This document shows positions 35,901 to 44,158 of a DNA stretch of 64,000 nt, one piece after another. A program made the translations under genes and the position numbers. How positions within the stretch are numbered: the stretch's first letter is position 1; the number at the start of each line of letters is the position of its first letter. The notes under the pieces are model-generated. The model made no database searches, was not told where the DNA came from, and saw only the letters and a program-made list of their open reading frames with translations. The stretch lies in the NCBI RefSeq assembly GCF_020423045.1, contig NZ_CP081943.1:62001-126000 (forward strand). Reading direction: 5' to 3'. Source of the stretch: Pseudomonas sp. MM213. GTDB taxonomy: Bacteria; Pseudomonadota; Gammaproteobacteria; Pseudomonadales; Pseudomonadaceae.

Positions 35901-36269
35901 GTTGATCTCCAGCCAGTGCAGGCTGCCGTCGGGCCAGCGAATGCGGTGATGCATCGCCTGTTCCAGCGGCGCGCCGGCGATCACCGCGTGGAAGGCACGG
36001 AGGGTTTTCGCTCGATCCTCCGGGGGCAACAGGTCGAGGTATTCCAGATCCGCCGGCAACGGTTGCCGGGGGTCGAAGCCGAACAGCGCCTGCGTACCCC
36101 GCGACCAACTGATCTGCCCGCGCTCGATGTCCCAATACCAGGCGCCCAAACGTGCGCCGTTGAGGGCGGCCAGCAGCTGCGGCGCACTCTCCCAGCTCTG
36201 CTCGGATCGTTTCGGGTCAAGCGCCTGAATACGTGGCATCGGTGGAATACGGTCAACAGATTTCGGCAT
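32991..36269 (-). CDS. Multi-PAS GGDEF-EAL protein (c-di-GMP turnover)
   Basis: This 1092-residue soluble protein has five PAS domains (roughly 30-150, 160-275, 283-405, 410-525 and 535-655), then GGDEF (about 660-825) and EAL (about 840-1090). The cyclase site is intact (ARLGGDEFVVLL), with an RMED I-site five residues upstream. The EAL site is also intact (GAEALVRWNHP, later DDFGTGYSSL). It may both make and break c-di-GMP, switched by PAS ligands or partners. No signal peptide or membrane helix is seen, so sensing is cytoplasmic. It is a single gene, and the net activity cannot be predicted. Confidence 0.95.
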   Translation of the reverse strand: MPKSVDRIPPMPRIQALDPKRSEQSWESAPQLLAALNGARLGAWYWDIERGQISWSRGTQALFGFDPRQPLPADLEYLDLLPPEDRAKTLRAFHAVIAGAPLEQAMHHRIRWPDGSLHWLEINGSLLPDKHGRPRMIGVIREITHQRQREQALSSSEKRFATLFHLCPNMVLLTRQEDGLITEANQYFESLFGWPVQNAIGRTTLELGLWVHPEQREKLVKATKAKGELVSMEVQFRASNGQVHDGILSAQKVELEGQPYLLSTFLDTTERKAAELALKDSQERLDLALDSAQLGTWDWHIPSGMLYGSARAAQLHGLDPIPFHESFDEFFEGVPGEERDSMRDAYRSLREGPAGNYQLTYRVQLEDGTSRYLESRARLYRDENGAPLRMAGTLLDITDQVEREQKLVASEEKFATLFQVSPDPICVTRQDTGQFIEINSSFTQTFGWSTAEVIGRSADEIGLWDASAKSLRRIEQVIREQGLNNVAIIVQHKDGQSLTCVISSRQISVGDQPCIVTTLRDITQQQRSEAALKASEEKFAKAFHSSPDAITITERDTGRYLEVNDGFCRLTGYRADEVVGRTVYQVGIWAEEKQRSALLAELQIKGRVHHQEMLGRNKHGDLLTVEVSVEPITLNETACLLLTARDVSLLKNAEAQIRHLAYHDPLTNLPNRALLMDRLSQQIALLKRHNLRGALMFLDLDHFKHINDSLGHPVGDTVLKIITARLEASVRMEDTVARLGGDEFVVLLSGLEGSRNEVSEQVRELADTLRELLSEPMFLDGQRLQVTPSIGIALIPDHGSTPTDLLKRADIALYRAKDSGRNTTQMYHNTMQKAASERLRMETDLRLALSRGEFDVHYQPQVDARDNRIVGAEALVRWNHPELGAQSPTEFIKVLEDSGLILEVGTWIVDEACDAFKQLIAKGLIDPLDFSLCVNISPRQFRQNDFVERIELSLATHGLPCSLLKLEITEGIVIQNLEDTISKMRRLKKLGISFAMDDFGTGYSSLTYLKRLPVDTLKIDQSFIRDATTDPNDAEIIRAIVAMARSLELKVIAEGVETPEQLEFLQGLGCHFYQGYLHSQPLPVEAFQKLLK

Positions 36270-36335
36270 TGGCAGGCCTTGGGCTGAATGGGGCGTTAGG
36301 CGCAGGTATTTGAGGCTCTATAGGAGTAGCACAAA

Positions 36336-37226
36336 TTAGCCTTGAGTCCCTGGCAGATCGAGTTGTGCATCCAGCAAGGCCATAAAAGCCCGTGCTGCGT
36401 TCGACAGCGTCCGTTCGGTGTGCAAGATATAGCCTAGCTGGCGAGTCAGTTGTATGCCGGGCAAAGGTATTCGCGCAACCTGATCGTCAAGCATTGTGCG
36501 CGGCAACACGCTCCAGGCCAGGCCGATCGACACCATCATCTTGATGGTTTCCAGATAATTCGTGCTCATGGCGATGTTCGGCGTCAAGCCTTGGGCTTCG
36601 AACAGGCGCCGCACGATATGGTGAGTAAAGGTGTTGCCGCCGGGAAACACCGCCGGATGCAGGGCGATGTCCGCCAGGCTGACCGCGCCATTGCTGATCA
36701 GTGAATGCTCCGGCGCGGCCACGAAATCCAGCGGGTCGTCCCACACCGGCGTGGCCTTGACCAGGGCATGAGGCTCGGGTGCGAGGGTGATGACGGCCAG
36801 CTCGGCGCGACCGTGGAGGATTTCTTCGTAGGCCACTTCCGAATCAAGGAACTGAATATCCAGCGCCACTTGTGGGTAGCGTCGGGTGAATTCCCTTAAC
36901 AAGGGCGGCAAACGGTGCAGGCCGATGTGGTGACTGGTGGCCAGCGTCAGGCGGCCGGTCACTTCGCCAGTCAGGTTAGTCAGGGCGCGGCGGGTGTCGT
37001 CCAGCACGTTCAGAATCTGATAAGCCCGTGGCAGCAGGGCGCGTCCGGCTTCGGTCAGGCCGACTTCGCGGCCCAGTCGATCAAACAGTCGCACCTTCAA
37101 TTGCTGCTCCAGCCCGGCGATCCGTTTGCTGATCGCCGGTTGCGTCAGGTGCAGCCGTTCGCCGGCACCGGAGAAGCTTCCTGTCTCGGCAATGGCAATA
37201 AAGGCATTAAGGTTGGCCAGGTCCAT
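36336..37226 (-). CDS. LysR-family regulator divergent from leuC
   Basis: From ATG 37226 the protein has 296 residues; an upstream ATG at 37256 is possible but less likely. The LysR helix-turn-helix is at about 3-60 (NAFIAIAETGSFSGAGERLHLTQPAISKRIAGLE), followed by the effector domain. It is divergent from the leucine genes, as in other pseudomonads, so leuCD is the natural target, with a leucine-pathway intermediate as a plausible co-inducer. The 146-base gap is A+T-rich near 37255-37285, where the operator is expected. Confidence 0.9.
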   Translation of the reverse strand: MDLANLNAFIAIAETGSFSGAGERLHLTQPAISKRIAGLEQQLKVRLFDRLGREVGLTEAGRALLPRAYQILNVLDDTRRALTNLTGEVTGRLTLATSHHIGLHRLPPLLREFTRRYPQVALDIQFLDSEVAYEEILHGRAELAVITLAPEPHALVKATPVWDDPLDFVAAPEHSLISNGAVSLADIALHPAVFPGGNTFTHHIVRRLFEAQGLTPNIAMSTNYLETIKMMVSIGLAWSVLPRTMLDDQVARIPLPGIQLTRQLGYILHTERTLSNAARAFMALLDAQLDLPGTQG

Positions 37227-37372
37227 CGTTGTATTCCAGTTGGTTATCCAAAGCATAAAAAATATGAATTTGAGTTATTTAATGTAACCCCCTAGGATCG
37301 ACCTCACAAGCCAAAGGGTTATTGAATCTCTCAAGACCCAGGGCATAGAAATACGCTGATGAGGACCGTCTG

Positions 37373-38791
37373 ATGGCCGGCAAAACGCTTTACGACAAGC
37401 TTTGGGATTCCCATGAAGTGAAACGGCGCGACGATGGGTCGTCGCTGATCTATATCGACCGCCACATCATCCATGAAGTGACTTCGCCCCAAGCTTTCGA
37501 AGGCCTGCGCCTGGCCGGGCGCAAGCCTTGGCGCGTCGACTCGATCATTGCCACGCCGGATCACAACGTACCGACCACTCCGGATCGCAAGGGTGGCATC
37601 GAAGCGATTACCGACCAGGTCTCGCGTTTGCAGGTTCAGACCCTCGATGACTACTGCGATGAATATGGCATCACCGAATTCAAAATGAATGACGTGCGCC
37701 AGGGCATCGTTCACGTGATCGGTCCGGAGCAGGGCGCAACCTTGCCGGGCATGACCGTGGTCTGCGGCGACTCGCACACCTCGACTCACGGCGCGTTTGG
37801 CGCCCTGGCCCATGGCATCGGCACTTCCGAGGTCGAGCACGTGTTCGCCACGCAGTGCCTGGTCGCCAAGAAAATGAAGAATATGCTGGTGTCGGTCGAA
37901 GGCAAACTGCCGTTCGGCGTGACCGCCAAGGACATCGTGCTCGCGGTCATCGGCAAGATCGGCACCGCCGGCGGTAATGGCCACGCCATCGAGTTCGCCG
38001 GCAGCGCCATTCGCGACTTGTCTATCGAAGGCCGCATGACCATCTGCAACATGTCCATCGAGGCTGGCGCTCGCGTAGGTCTGGTGGCGGCGGATGAAAA
38101 AACCGTGGCGTACGTGAAAGGCCGTCCGTTTGCCCCGAAAGGCGCGGAATGGGACCTCGCTGTCGAAGCCTGGAAAGACCTGGTTTCCGATGCTGATGCG
38201 GTGTTCGACACCGTCGTCGAGCTGGACGCCACTCAGATCAAGCCTCAAGTCAGCTGGGGCACTTCGCCCGAGATGGTGTTGGCGGTCGATCAGAATGTGC
38301 CGGACCCGGCGAAGGAAATGGACCTGGTCAAGCGCGGTTCCATCGAGCGCGCCCTGAAGTACATGGGTTTGACCGCCAATCAGGCGATCACCGACATTCA
38401 GCTGGACCGCGTATTCATTGGCTCCTGCACCAACTCGCGGATCGAAGACCTGCGCGCTGCGGCGGTGATCGCCAAGGGCCGCAAAGTGGCTTCGACCATC
38501 AAGCAAGCCATCGTGGTGCCGGGCTCGGGCCTGGTGAAGGCGCAAGCCGAAGCCGAAGGCCTGGACAAGATTTTCCTCGAAGCCGGTTTCGAGTGGCGTG
38601 AACCAGGTTGCTCGATGTGCCTGGCGATGAACCCGGACCGTTTGGAGTCGGGCGAGCATTGCGCATCGACCTCCAACCGCAACTTCGAAGGGCGTCAGGG
38701 TGCCGGTGGCCGTACGCACCTGGTCAGCCCGGCCATGGCCGCGGCGGCTGCCGTCAACGGTCGTTTCATCGACGTTCGCGAACTGATCTGA
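37373..38791 (+). CDS. leuC: 3-isopropylmalate dehydratase large subunit
   Basis: This 472-residue aconitase-family protein carries the three [4Fe-4S] cysteines Cys352 (GSCTNSR), Cys413 and Cys416 ([11 protein letters not shown]). With LeuD it isomerises 2-isopropylmalate to 3-isopropylmalate in leucine synthesis. leuD follows after ten bases, so the two subunits are co-translated. The gene begins a biosynthetic run that continues through leuB and asd. Confidence 0.98.
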   Translation: MAGKTLYDKLWDSHEVKRRDDGSSLIYIDRHIIHEVTSPQAFEGLRLAGRKPWRVDSIIATPDHNVPTTPDRKGGIEAITDQVSRLQVQTLDDYCDEYGITEFKMNDVRQGIVHVIGPEQGATLPGMTVVCGDSHTSTHGAFGALAHGIGTSEVEHVFATQCLVAKKMKNMLVSVEGKLPFGVTAKDIVLAVIGKIGTAGGNGHAIEFAGSAIRDLSIEGRMTICNMSIEAGARVGLVAADEKTVAYVKGRPFAPKGAEWDLAVEAWKDLVSDADAVFDTVVELDATQIKPQVSWGTSPEMVLAVDQNVPDPAKEMDLVKRGSIERALKYMGLTANQAITDIQLDRVFIGSCTNSRIEDLRAAAVIAKGRKVASTIKQAIVVPGSGLVKAQAEAEGLDKIFLEAGFEWREPGCSMCLAMNPDRLESGEHCASTSNRNFEGRQGAGGRTHLVSPAMAAAAAVNGRFIDVRELI

Positions 38792-38801
38792 GGAACCGCA
38801 C

Positions 38802-39446
38802 ATGAGAGCTTTTACCCAACACACCGGTTTGGTCGCGCCTTTGGATCGTGCCAACGTCGACACCGACCAGATCATTCCGAAGCAGTTCTTGAAGTCGATC
38901 AAGCGCACCGGTTTTGGCCCGAACCTGTTTGACGAATGGCGCTACCTGGACGTGGGTTATGCCTATCAGGACAACTCCAAGCGTCCGCTGAACAAGGATT
39001 TCGTCCTCAACGCCGAGCGTTACCAGGGCGCCAGCGTATTGTTGGCCCGCGAGAACTTCGGTTGCGGCTCCAGTCGTGAGCACGCGCCGTGGGCGCTGGA
39101 AGAGTACGGTTTCCGCAGCATCATTGCGCCGAGCTATGCCGACATTTTCTACAACAACAGCTTCAAGAACGGCTTGCTGCCGATCATCTTGAGCGACGCT
39201 GAAGTGGATGAGCTGTTCCAGCAGGTCGAGGCGAATCCTGGCTACGAGTTGAAGATCGACCTGCAAGCCCAGACCGTGACCCGGCCGGACGGCAAGGTCT
39301 ACAGCTTCGAGCTTGACGAGTTCCGCAAGCATTGCCTGGTCAACGGCCTCGATGACATCGGGCTGACTTTGCAGGATCACGAGGCGATTGCATCGTTTGA
39401 AGCCAAGCACCGTGCGAGCCAGCCTTGGTTGTTTCGCGACGCTTGA
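38802..39446 (+). CDS. leuD: 3-isopropylmalate dehydratase small subunit
   Basis: The 214-residue swivel subunit has the family hallmarks [14 protein letters not shown] near the N-terminus and [20 protein letters not shown], which contributes to substrate binding. It pairs with LeuC. AGGA is placed before the ATG in the short spacer after leuC. A REP pair follows and separates it from the methyltransferase gene. Confidence 0.98.
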   Translation: MRAFTQHTGLVAPLDRANVDTDQIIPKQFLKSIKRTGFGPNLFDEWRYLDVGYAYQDNSKRPLNKDFVLNAERYQGASVLLARENFGCGSSREHAPWALEEYGFRSIIAPSYADIFYNNSFKNGLLPIILSDAEVDELFQQVEANPGYELKIDLQAQTVTRPDGKVYSFELDEFRKHCLVNGLDDIGLTLQDHEAIASFEAKHRASQPWLFRDA

Positions 39447-39469
39447 TTTTGCGTAAGGCGTGATGACGC

Positions 39470-39537
39470 CTTCGCGGGCAAGCCTCGCTCCTACAGGTAT
39501 TGCGCTGTCCTTGTAGGAGCGAGGCTTGCCCGCGAAG
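39470..39537. repeat. Paired inverted REP elements with 26-bp perfect arms
   Basis: CTTCGCGGGCAAGCCTCGCT and the next six bases (39470-39495) are exactly inverted at 39512-39537, with a 16-base loop. The same arm sequence recurs near 42775 and 46880. Confidence 0.93.
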
Positions 39538-39583
39538 AGGCCCGAAAAAACACCCCAAGACTCACCCGAAAAAGGAAGTCCAC

Positions 39584-40351
39584 ATGACCAGCACCGCTCA
39601 GCACAGTCAGGTAGTCCAAAAGCAATTCGGCGAACAGGCCTCGGCCTACCTGAGCAGCGCCGTCCACGCTCAAGGCACTGAATTTGCGCTGCTACAGGCT
39701 GAGCTGGCCGGGCAGGGCGATGCCCGCGTGCTGGACCTCGGTTGCGGCGCCGGTCACGTGAGTTTTCACGTGGCGTCGCTGGTCAAGGAAGTGGTGGCTT
39801 ACGATCTGTCGCAGCAAATGCTCGACGTGGTCGCCGGTGCTGCCGCTGATCGTGGGTTGGGCAACGTGTCTACGGTCCTGGGTGCCGCTGAGCGGTTGCC
39901 ATTCGCCGATGGCGAATTCGACTTCGTCTTCAGCCGTTATTCGGCGCACCATTGGAGCGATCTCGGCCTGGCCCTGCGTGAAGTCCGGCGGGTGTTGAAG
40001 CCGGGCGGCGTGGCGGCGTTCATCGACGTGTTGTCACCGGGCAGCCCGTTGTTCGACACTTACCTGCAAAGTGTCGAAGTGCTGCGCGACACCAGCCATG
40101 TGCGCGATTATTCCGCCGGCGAGTGGCTGCGTCAGGTCAGCGAGGCGGGGTTGCACACTCGCAGCACCACGCGTCAGCGCCTGCGTCTGGAGTACACCAG
40201 TTGGGTCGAGCGCATGCGCACACCACAAGTGATGCGCGCCGCGATCCTCGAGTTGCAGCAGTCGATGGGCAACGAAGTACGCGAATATTTTGAGATTGAG
40301 GCCGATGGTTCGTTCAGTACCGATGTACTGGTACTGATGGCTGAACGATAA
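39584..40351 (+). CDS. SAM-dependent methyltransferase in the leu cluster
   Basis: From ATG 39584 the protein has 255 residues. The SAM-binding motif I is VLDLGCGAGHVSFHVA, motif post-I is VVAYDLSQQML, and FDFVFSRYSAHHW and VLKPGGVAAFIDV complete a class I (UbiE/Coq5-like, methyltransferase-11) fold. GGAAG precedes the start. It lies between leuD and leuB, a position kept in other pseudomonads. The substrate is unknown. A role in methylating a carboxylic or hydroxy acid of the leucine pathway is only a guess from position. Confidence 0.88.
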   Translation: MTSTAQHSQVVQKQFGEQASAYLSSAVHAQGTEFALLQAELAGQGDARVLDLGCGAGHVSFHVASLVKEVVAYDLSQQMLDVVAGAAADRGLGNVSTVLGAAERLPFADGEFDFVFSRYSAHHWSDLGLALREVRRVLKPGGVAAFIDVLSPGSPLFDTYLQSVEVLRDTSHVRDYSAGEWLRQVSEAGLHTRSTTRQRLRLEYTSWVERMRTPQVMRAAILELQQSMGNEVREYFEIEADGSFSTDVLVLMAER

Positions 40352-40430
40352 GCTCGGAAACATAAGCGCCGAGCGATAGAATTTTTCCGGGCGTGCCCAA
40401 GGGCACACCGACTGATGACATGAGGAAAGC

Positions 40431-41513
<1,083 letters not shown>

Positions 41514-41581
41514 TCTCTCGGGCCCGCTGCCACTTTCCACTTCGAAAGCAGCGGCCCACTTTTCAAGAAGGTGTAGTTGCG

Positions 41582-42694
41582 ATGAAACGTGTAGGTCTGA
41601 TCGGTTGGCGCGGTATGGTCGGTTCCGTGCTCATGCAGCGGATGCTGGAAGAGCAGGATTTCGATCTTATCGAGCCGGTGTTTTTCACCACTTCCAATGT
41701 CGGTGGCCAAGGCCCGTCCGTGGGCAAGGACATTGCTCCGCTCAAGGACGCTTACAGCATTGAAGAGCTGAAAACCCTCGACGTGATTCTGACCTGCCAG
41801 GGTGGCGACTACACCAGCGAAGTCTTCCCGAAGCTGCGCGAAGCCGGCTGGCAGGGTTACTGGATCGACGCCGCTTCCAGCCTGCGCATGCAGGATGACG
41901 CGGTCATCGTGCTGGACCCGGTCAACCGCAAGGTCATCGACCAGCAGCTCGACGCGGGCACCAAGAACTACATCGGCGGCAACTGCACCGTCAGCCTGAT
42001 GCTGATGGGCCTGGGCGGTCTGTTCGAAGCCGGCCTGGTCGAGTGGATGAGCGCCATGACTTATCAGGCAGCCTCCGGTGGCGGCGCGCAGCACATGCGT
42101 GAACTGATCAAGCAAATGGGCGTGACCCACGGCGCTGTCGCCGATCAACTGGCCGACCCGGCCAGCGCCATCCTCGACATCGACCGCCGTGTGGCCGAAG
42201 CCATGCGCAGCGACGCGTACCCGACCGAGAACTTCGGCGTACCGCTGGCCGGCAGCCTGATCCCGTGGATCGACAAGGAACTGCCGAACGGTCAGAGCCG
42301 CGAAGAGTGGAAGGCCCAGGCCGAGACCAACAAGATCCTCGGTCGCTTCAAGAGCCCGATCCCGGTCGATGGCATCTGCGTGCGCGTCGGCGCCATGCGC
42401 TGCCACAGCCAGGCACTGACCATCAAGCTGAACAAAGACGTGCCGATCGCCGATATCGAAGGGCTGATCAGCCAGCACAACCCTTGGGTCAAACTGGTGC
42501 CGAACAACCGCGACATCAGCATGCAGGAGCTGAGCCCGACCAAGGTCACCGGCACCCTGAATGTTCCGGTTGGCCGTCTGCGCAAGCTGAACATGGGTTC
42601 GCAGTTCGTCGGCGCGTTCACCGTTGGCGACCAGTTGCTGTGGGGCGCGGCCGAGCCGCTGCGTCGCATGCTGCGGATTCTGCTTGAGCGTTGA
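41582..42694 (+). CDS. asd: Aspartate-semialdehyde dehydrogenase
   Basis: This 370-residue enzyme reduces aspartyl phosphate to aspartate semialdehyde, the branch point to lysine, diaminopimelate, threonine and methionine. The NADP-binding start is [18 protein letters not shown]. The catalytic Cys135 lies in [10 protein letters not shown], and the later His in [13 protein letters not shown] is conserved. A paralogue lacking this cysteine follows downstream. A good terminator separates the two, so asd ends the leu-asd transcript. Confidence 0.98.
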   Translation: MKRVGLIGWRGMVGSVLMQRMLEEQDFDLIEPVFFTTSNVGGQGPSVGKDIAPLKDAYSIEELKTLDVILTCQGGDYTSEVFPKLREAGWQGYWIDAASSLRMQDDAVIVLDPVNRKVIDQQLDAGTKNYIGGNCTVSLMLMGLGGLFEAGLVEWMSAMTYQAASGGGAQHMRELIKQMGVTHGAVADQLADPASAILDIDRRVAEAMRSDAYPTENFGVPLAGSLIPWIDKELPNGQSREEWKAQAETNKILGRFKSPIPVDGICVRVGAMRCHSQALTIKLNKDVPIADIEGLISQHNPWVKLVPNNRDISMQELSPTKVTGTLNVPVGRLRKLNMGSQFVGAFTVGDQLLWGAAEPLRRMLRILLER

Positions 42695-42712
42695 TCGATT
42701 GAAGCAATGAAA

Positions 42713-42747
42713 GAACCCGTGCCTTGAAAGGGGCGCGGGTTTTTTTA
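42713..42747 (+). terminator. Terminator after asd
   Basis: AACCCGTGCC pairs with GGCGCGGGTT with one G-T pair; the loop is short, and a T run follows. Confidence 0.9.
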
Positions 42748-42774
42748 TGGAAGTTGTGTCGCCAGAAAGGGCCT

Positions 42775-42843
42775 CTTCGCGGGCAAGCCTCGCTCCTACA
42801 TGGGGTCGCGCCGCACCTGTAGGAGCGAGGCTTGCCCGCGAAG
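42775..42843. repeat. Paired inverted REP elements
   Basis: CTTCGCGGGCAAGCCTCGCT and its extension (42775-42800) are inverted at 42818-42843, identical in arm sequence to the repeat after leuD. Confidence 0.93.
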
Positions 42844-42939
42844 TGGCCGGTACCGGCACCGCAAATCCCCGGCAGAAATTGCCTGCACACCCTCCACCCG
42901 GTAAAGTGCCGCTCCCCCCGTTTCGCCAGAGGTACACCC

Positions 42940-43950
42940 ATGAGCCAGTCCTTTGATATTGCCGTGATCGGCGCCACCGGTACTGTCGGCGAAACGCTCG
43001 TGCAGATTCTCGAAGAACGCGACTTTCCGGTCGGCAACCTGCACCTGCTGGCCAGCAGCGAATCCGCCGGTCATTCGGTGCCGTTTCGCGGCAAGAACGT
43101 GCGGGTGCGGGAAGTCGATGAGTTCGACTTCAGCAAAGTACAGCTGGTGTTCTTCGCCGCAGGTCCGGCGGTGACCTTGAGTTTCGCCTCGCGCGCCACG
43201 GCGGCCGGTTGCTCGCTGATCGATCTGTCGGGCGCCTTGCCTGCCGATCAGGCACCGCAGGTGGTGCCGGAAGCCAATGCTCAGGTTCTGGCCGGTCTGA
43301 AAAAGCCATTCCAGGTCAGCAGCCCGAGCCCGTCGGCCACCACCTTGGCCGTGGTGCTCGCACCCTTGCTCGGTCTGCTCGATCTGCAGCGCGTCAATGT
43401 GACCGCCAGCCTGGCCGTTTCTGCCCAGGGCCGCGAAGCCGTCACGGAACTGGCCCGGCAAACCGCCGAGCTGCTCAATGTGCGTCCGCTGGAGCCGAGT
43501 TTTTTCGATCGGCAGATGGCCTTCAACCTGCTGGCGCAAGTCGGCAAGCCGGATGAAAACGGCCATACGCTGCTGGAAAAGCGTCTGGTGCGTGAGCTGC
43601 GTCAGGTCATGGCCTTGCCTTCATTAAAGATTTCCGTCACTTGCATTCAAGCCCCGGTGTTTTTTGGCGATAGCTTTAACGTGACCCTGCAGTCTGCAAG
43701 CGCTGTGGACCTGGTAAAAGTCAACGCGGCGCTGGAAGACGCTCCGGGTATCGAGCTGGTGGAAGCCGGCGATTACCCGACGCCGGTCGGCGATGCGGTA
43801 GGGCAGGATGTGGTCTACGTCGGTCGGGTTCGCGCTGGAATCGACGACCCGTCGGAACTTAATGTGTGGCTGACGTCAGATAACGTACGCAAAGGCGCGG
43901 CGCTCAATGCTGTGCAGGTGGCTGAATTGTTGATAAAAGACCTGCTGTAA
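42940..43950 (+). CDS. Asd-like protein lacking the catalytic cysteine (Usg-type)
   Basis: From ATG 42940, with AGAGG upstream, the protein has 336 residues. It keeps the Rossmann start IAVIGATGTVGETLVQIL and the semialdehyde-dehydrogenase dimer domain. At the place where active Asd has NPNC, it reads SPSP (residues 128-131), with Pro131 for the nucleophile. Such Usg-type proteins cannot form the acyl-enzyme. They sit between asd and fimV or truA in many gammaproteobacteria and have no settled role. It may be structural or a partner of Asd. Confidence 0.9.
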   Translation: MSQSFDIAVIGATGTVGETLVQILEERDFPVGNLHLLASSESAGHSVPFRGKNVRVREVDEFDFSKVQLVFFAAGPAVTLSFASRATAAGCSLIDLSGALPADQAPQVVPEANAQVLAGLKKPFQVSSPSPSATTLAVVLAPLLGLLDLQRVNVTASLAVSAQGREAVTELARQTAELLNVRPLEPSFFDRQMAFNLLAQVGKPDENGHTLLEKRLVRELRQVMALPSLKISVTCIQAPVFFGDSFNVTLQSASAVDLVKVNAALEDAPGIELVEAGDYPTPVGDAVGQDVVYVGRVRAGIDDPSELNVWLTSDNVRKGAALNAVQVAELLIKDLL

Positions 43951-44158
43951 AAGATACTTGGCAACAATTTGCAGAATGATTCTGGTCGGGCGTCATGCTC
44001 GACCGGATTGCTGAAGGCAAGCCACCCTGCGAGGCTTTCCGGGGCATGAAAGAAATGATCGCGCGCGACGACCCTTCGCCGCCGCGCGCAATGCCTTACG
44101 GCAGCGACTATCAACACCTTCTCGCTGGCCGAGGAATGTTCAAACAAAGGATGAGGCT

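Noticed and set aside
37331..38908. 525-residue frame on the - strand
   Set aside because: Antisense to leuC and the start of leuD, both certain.
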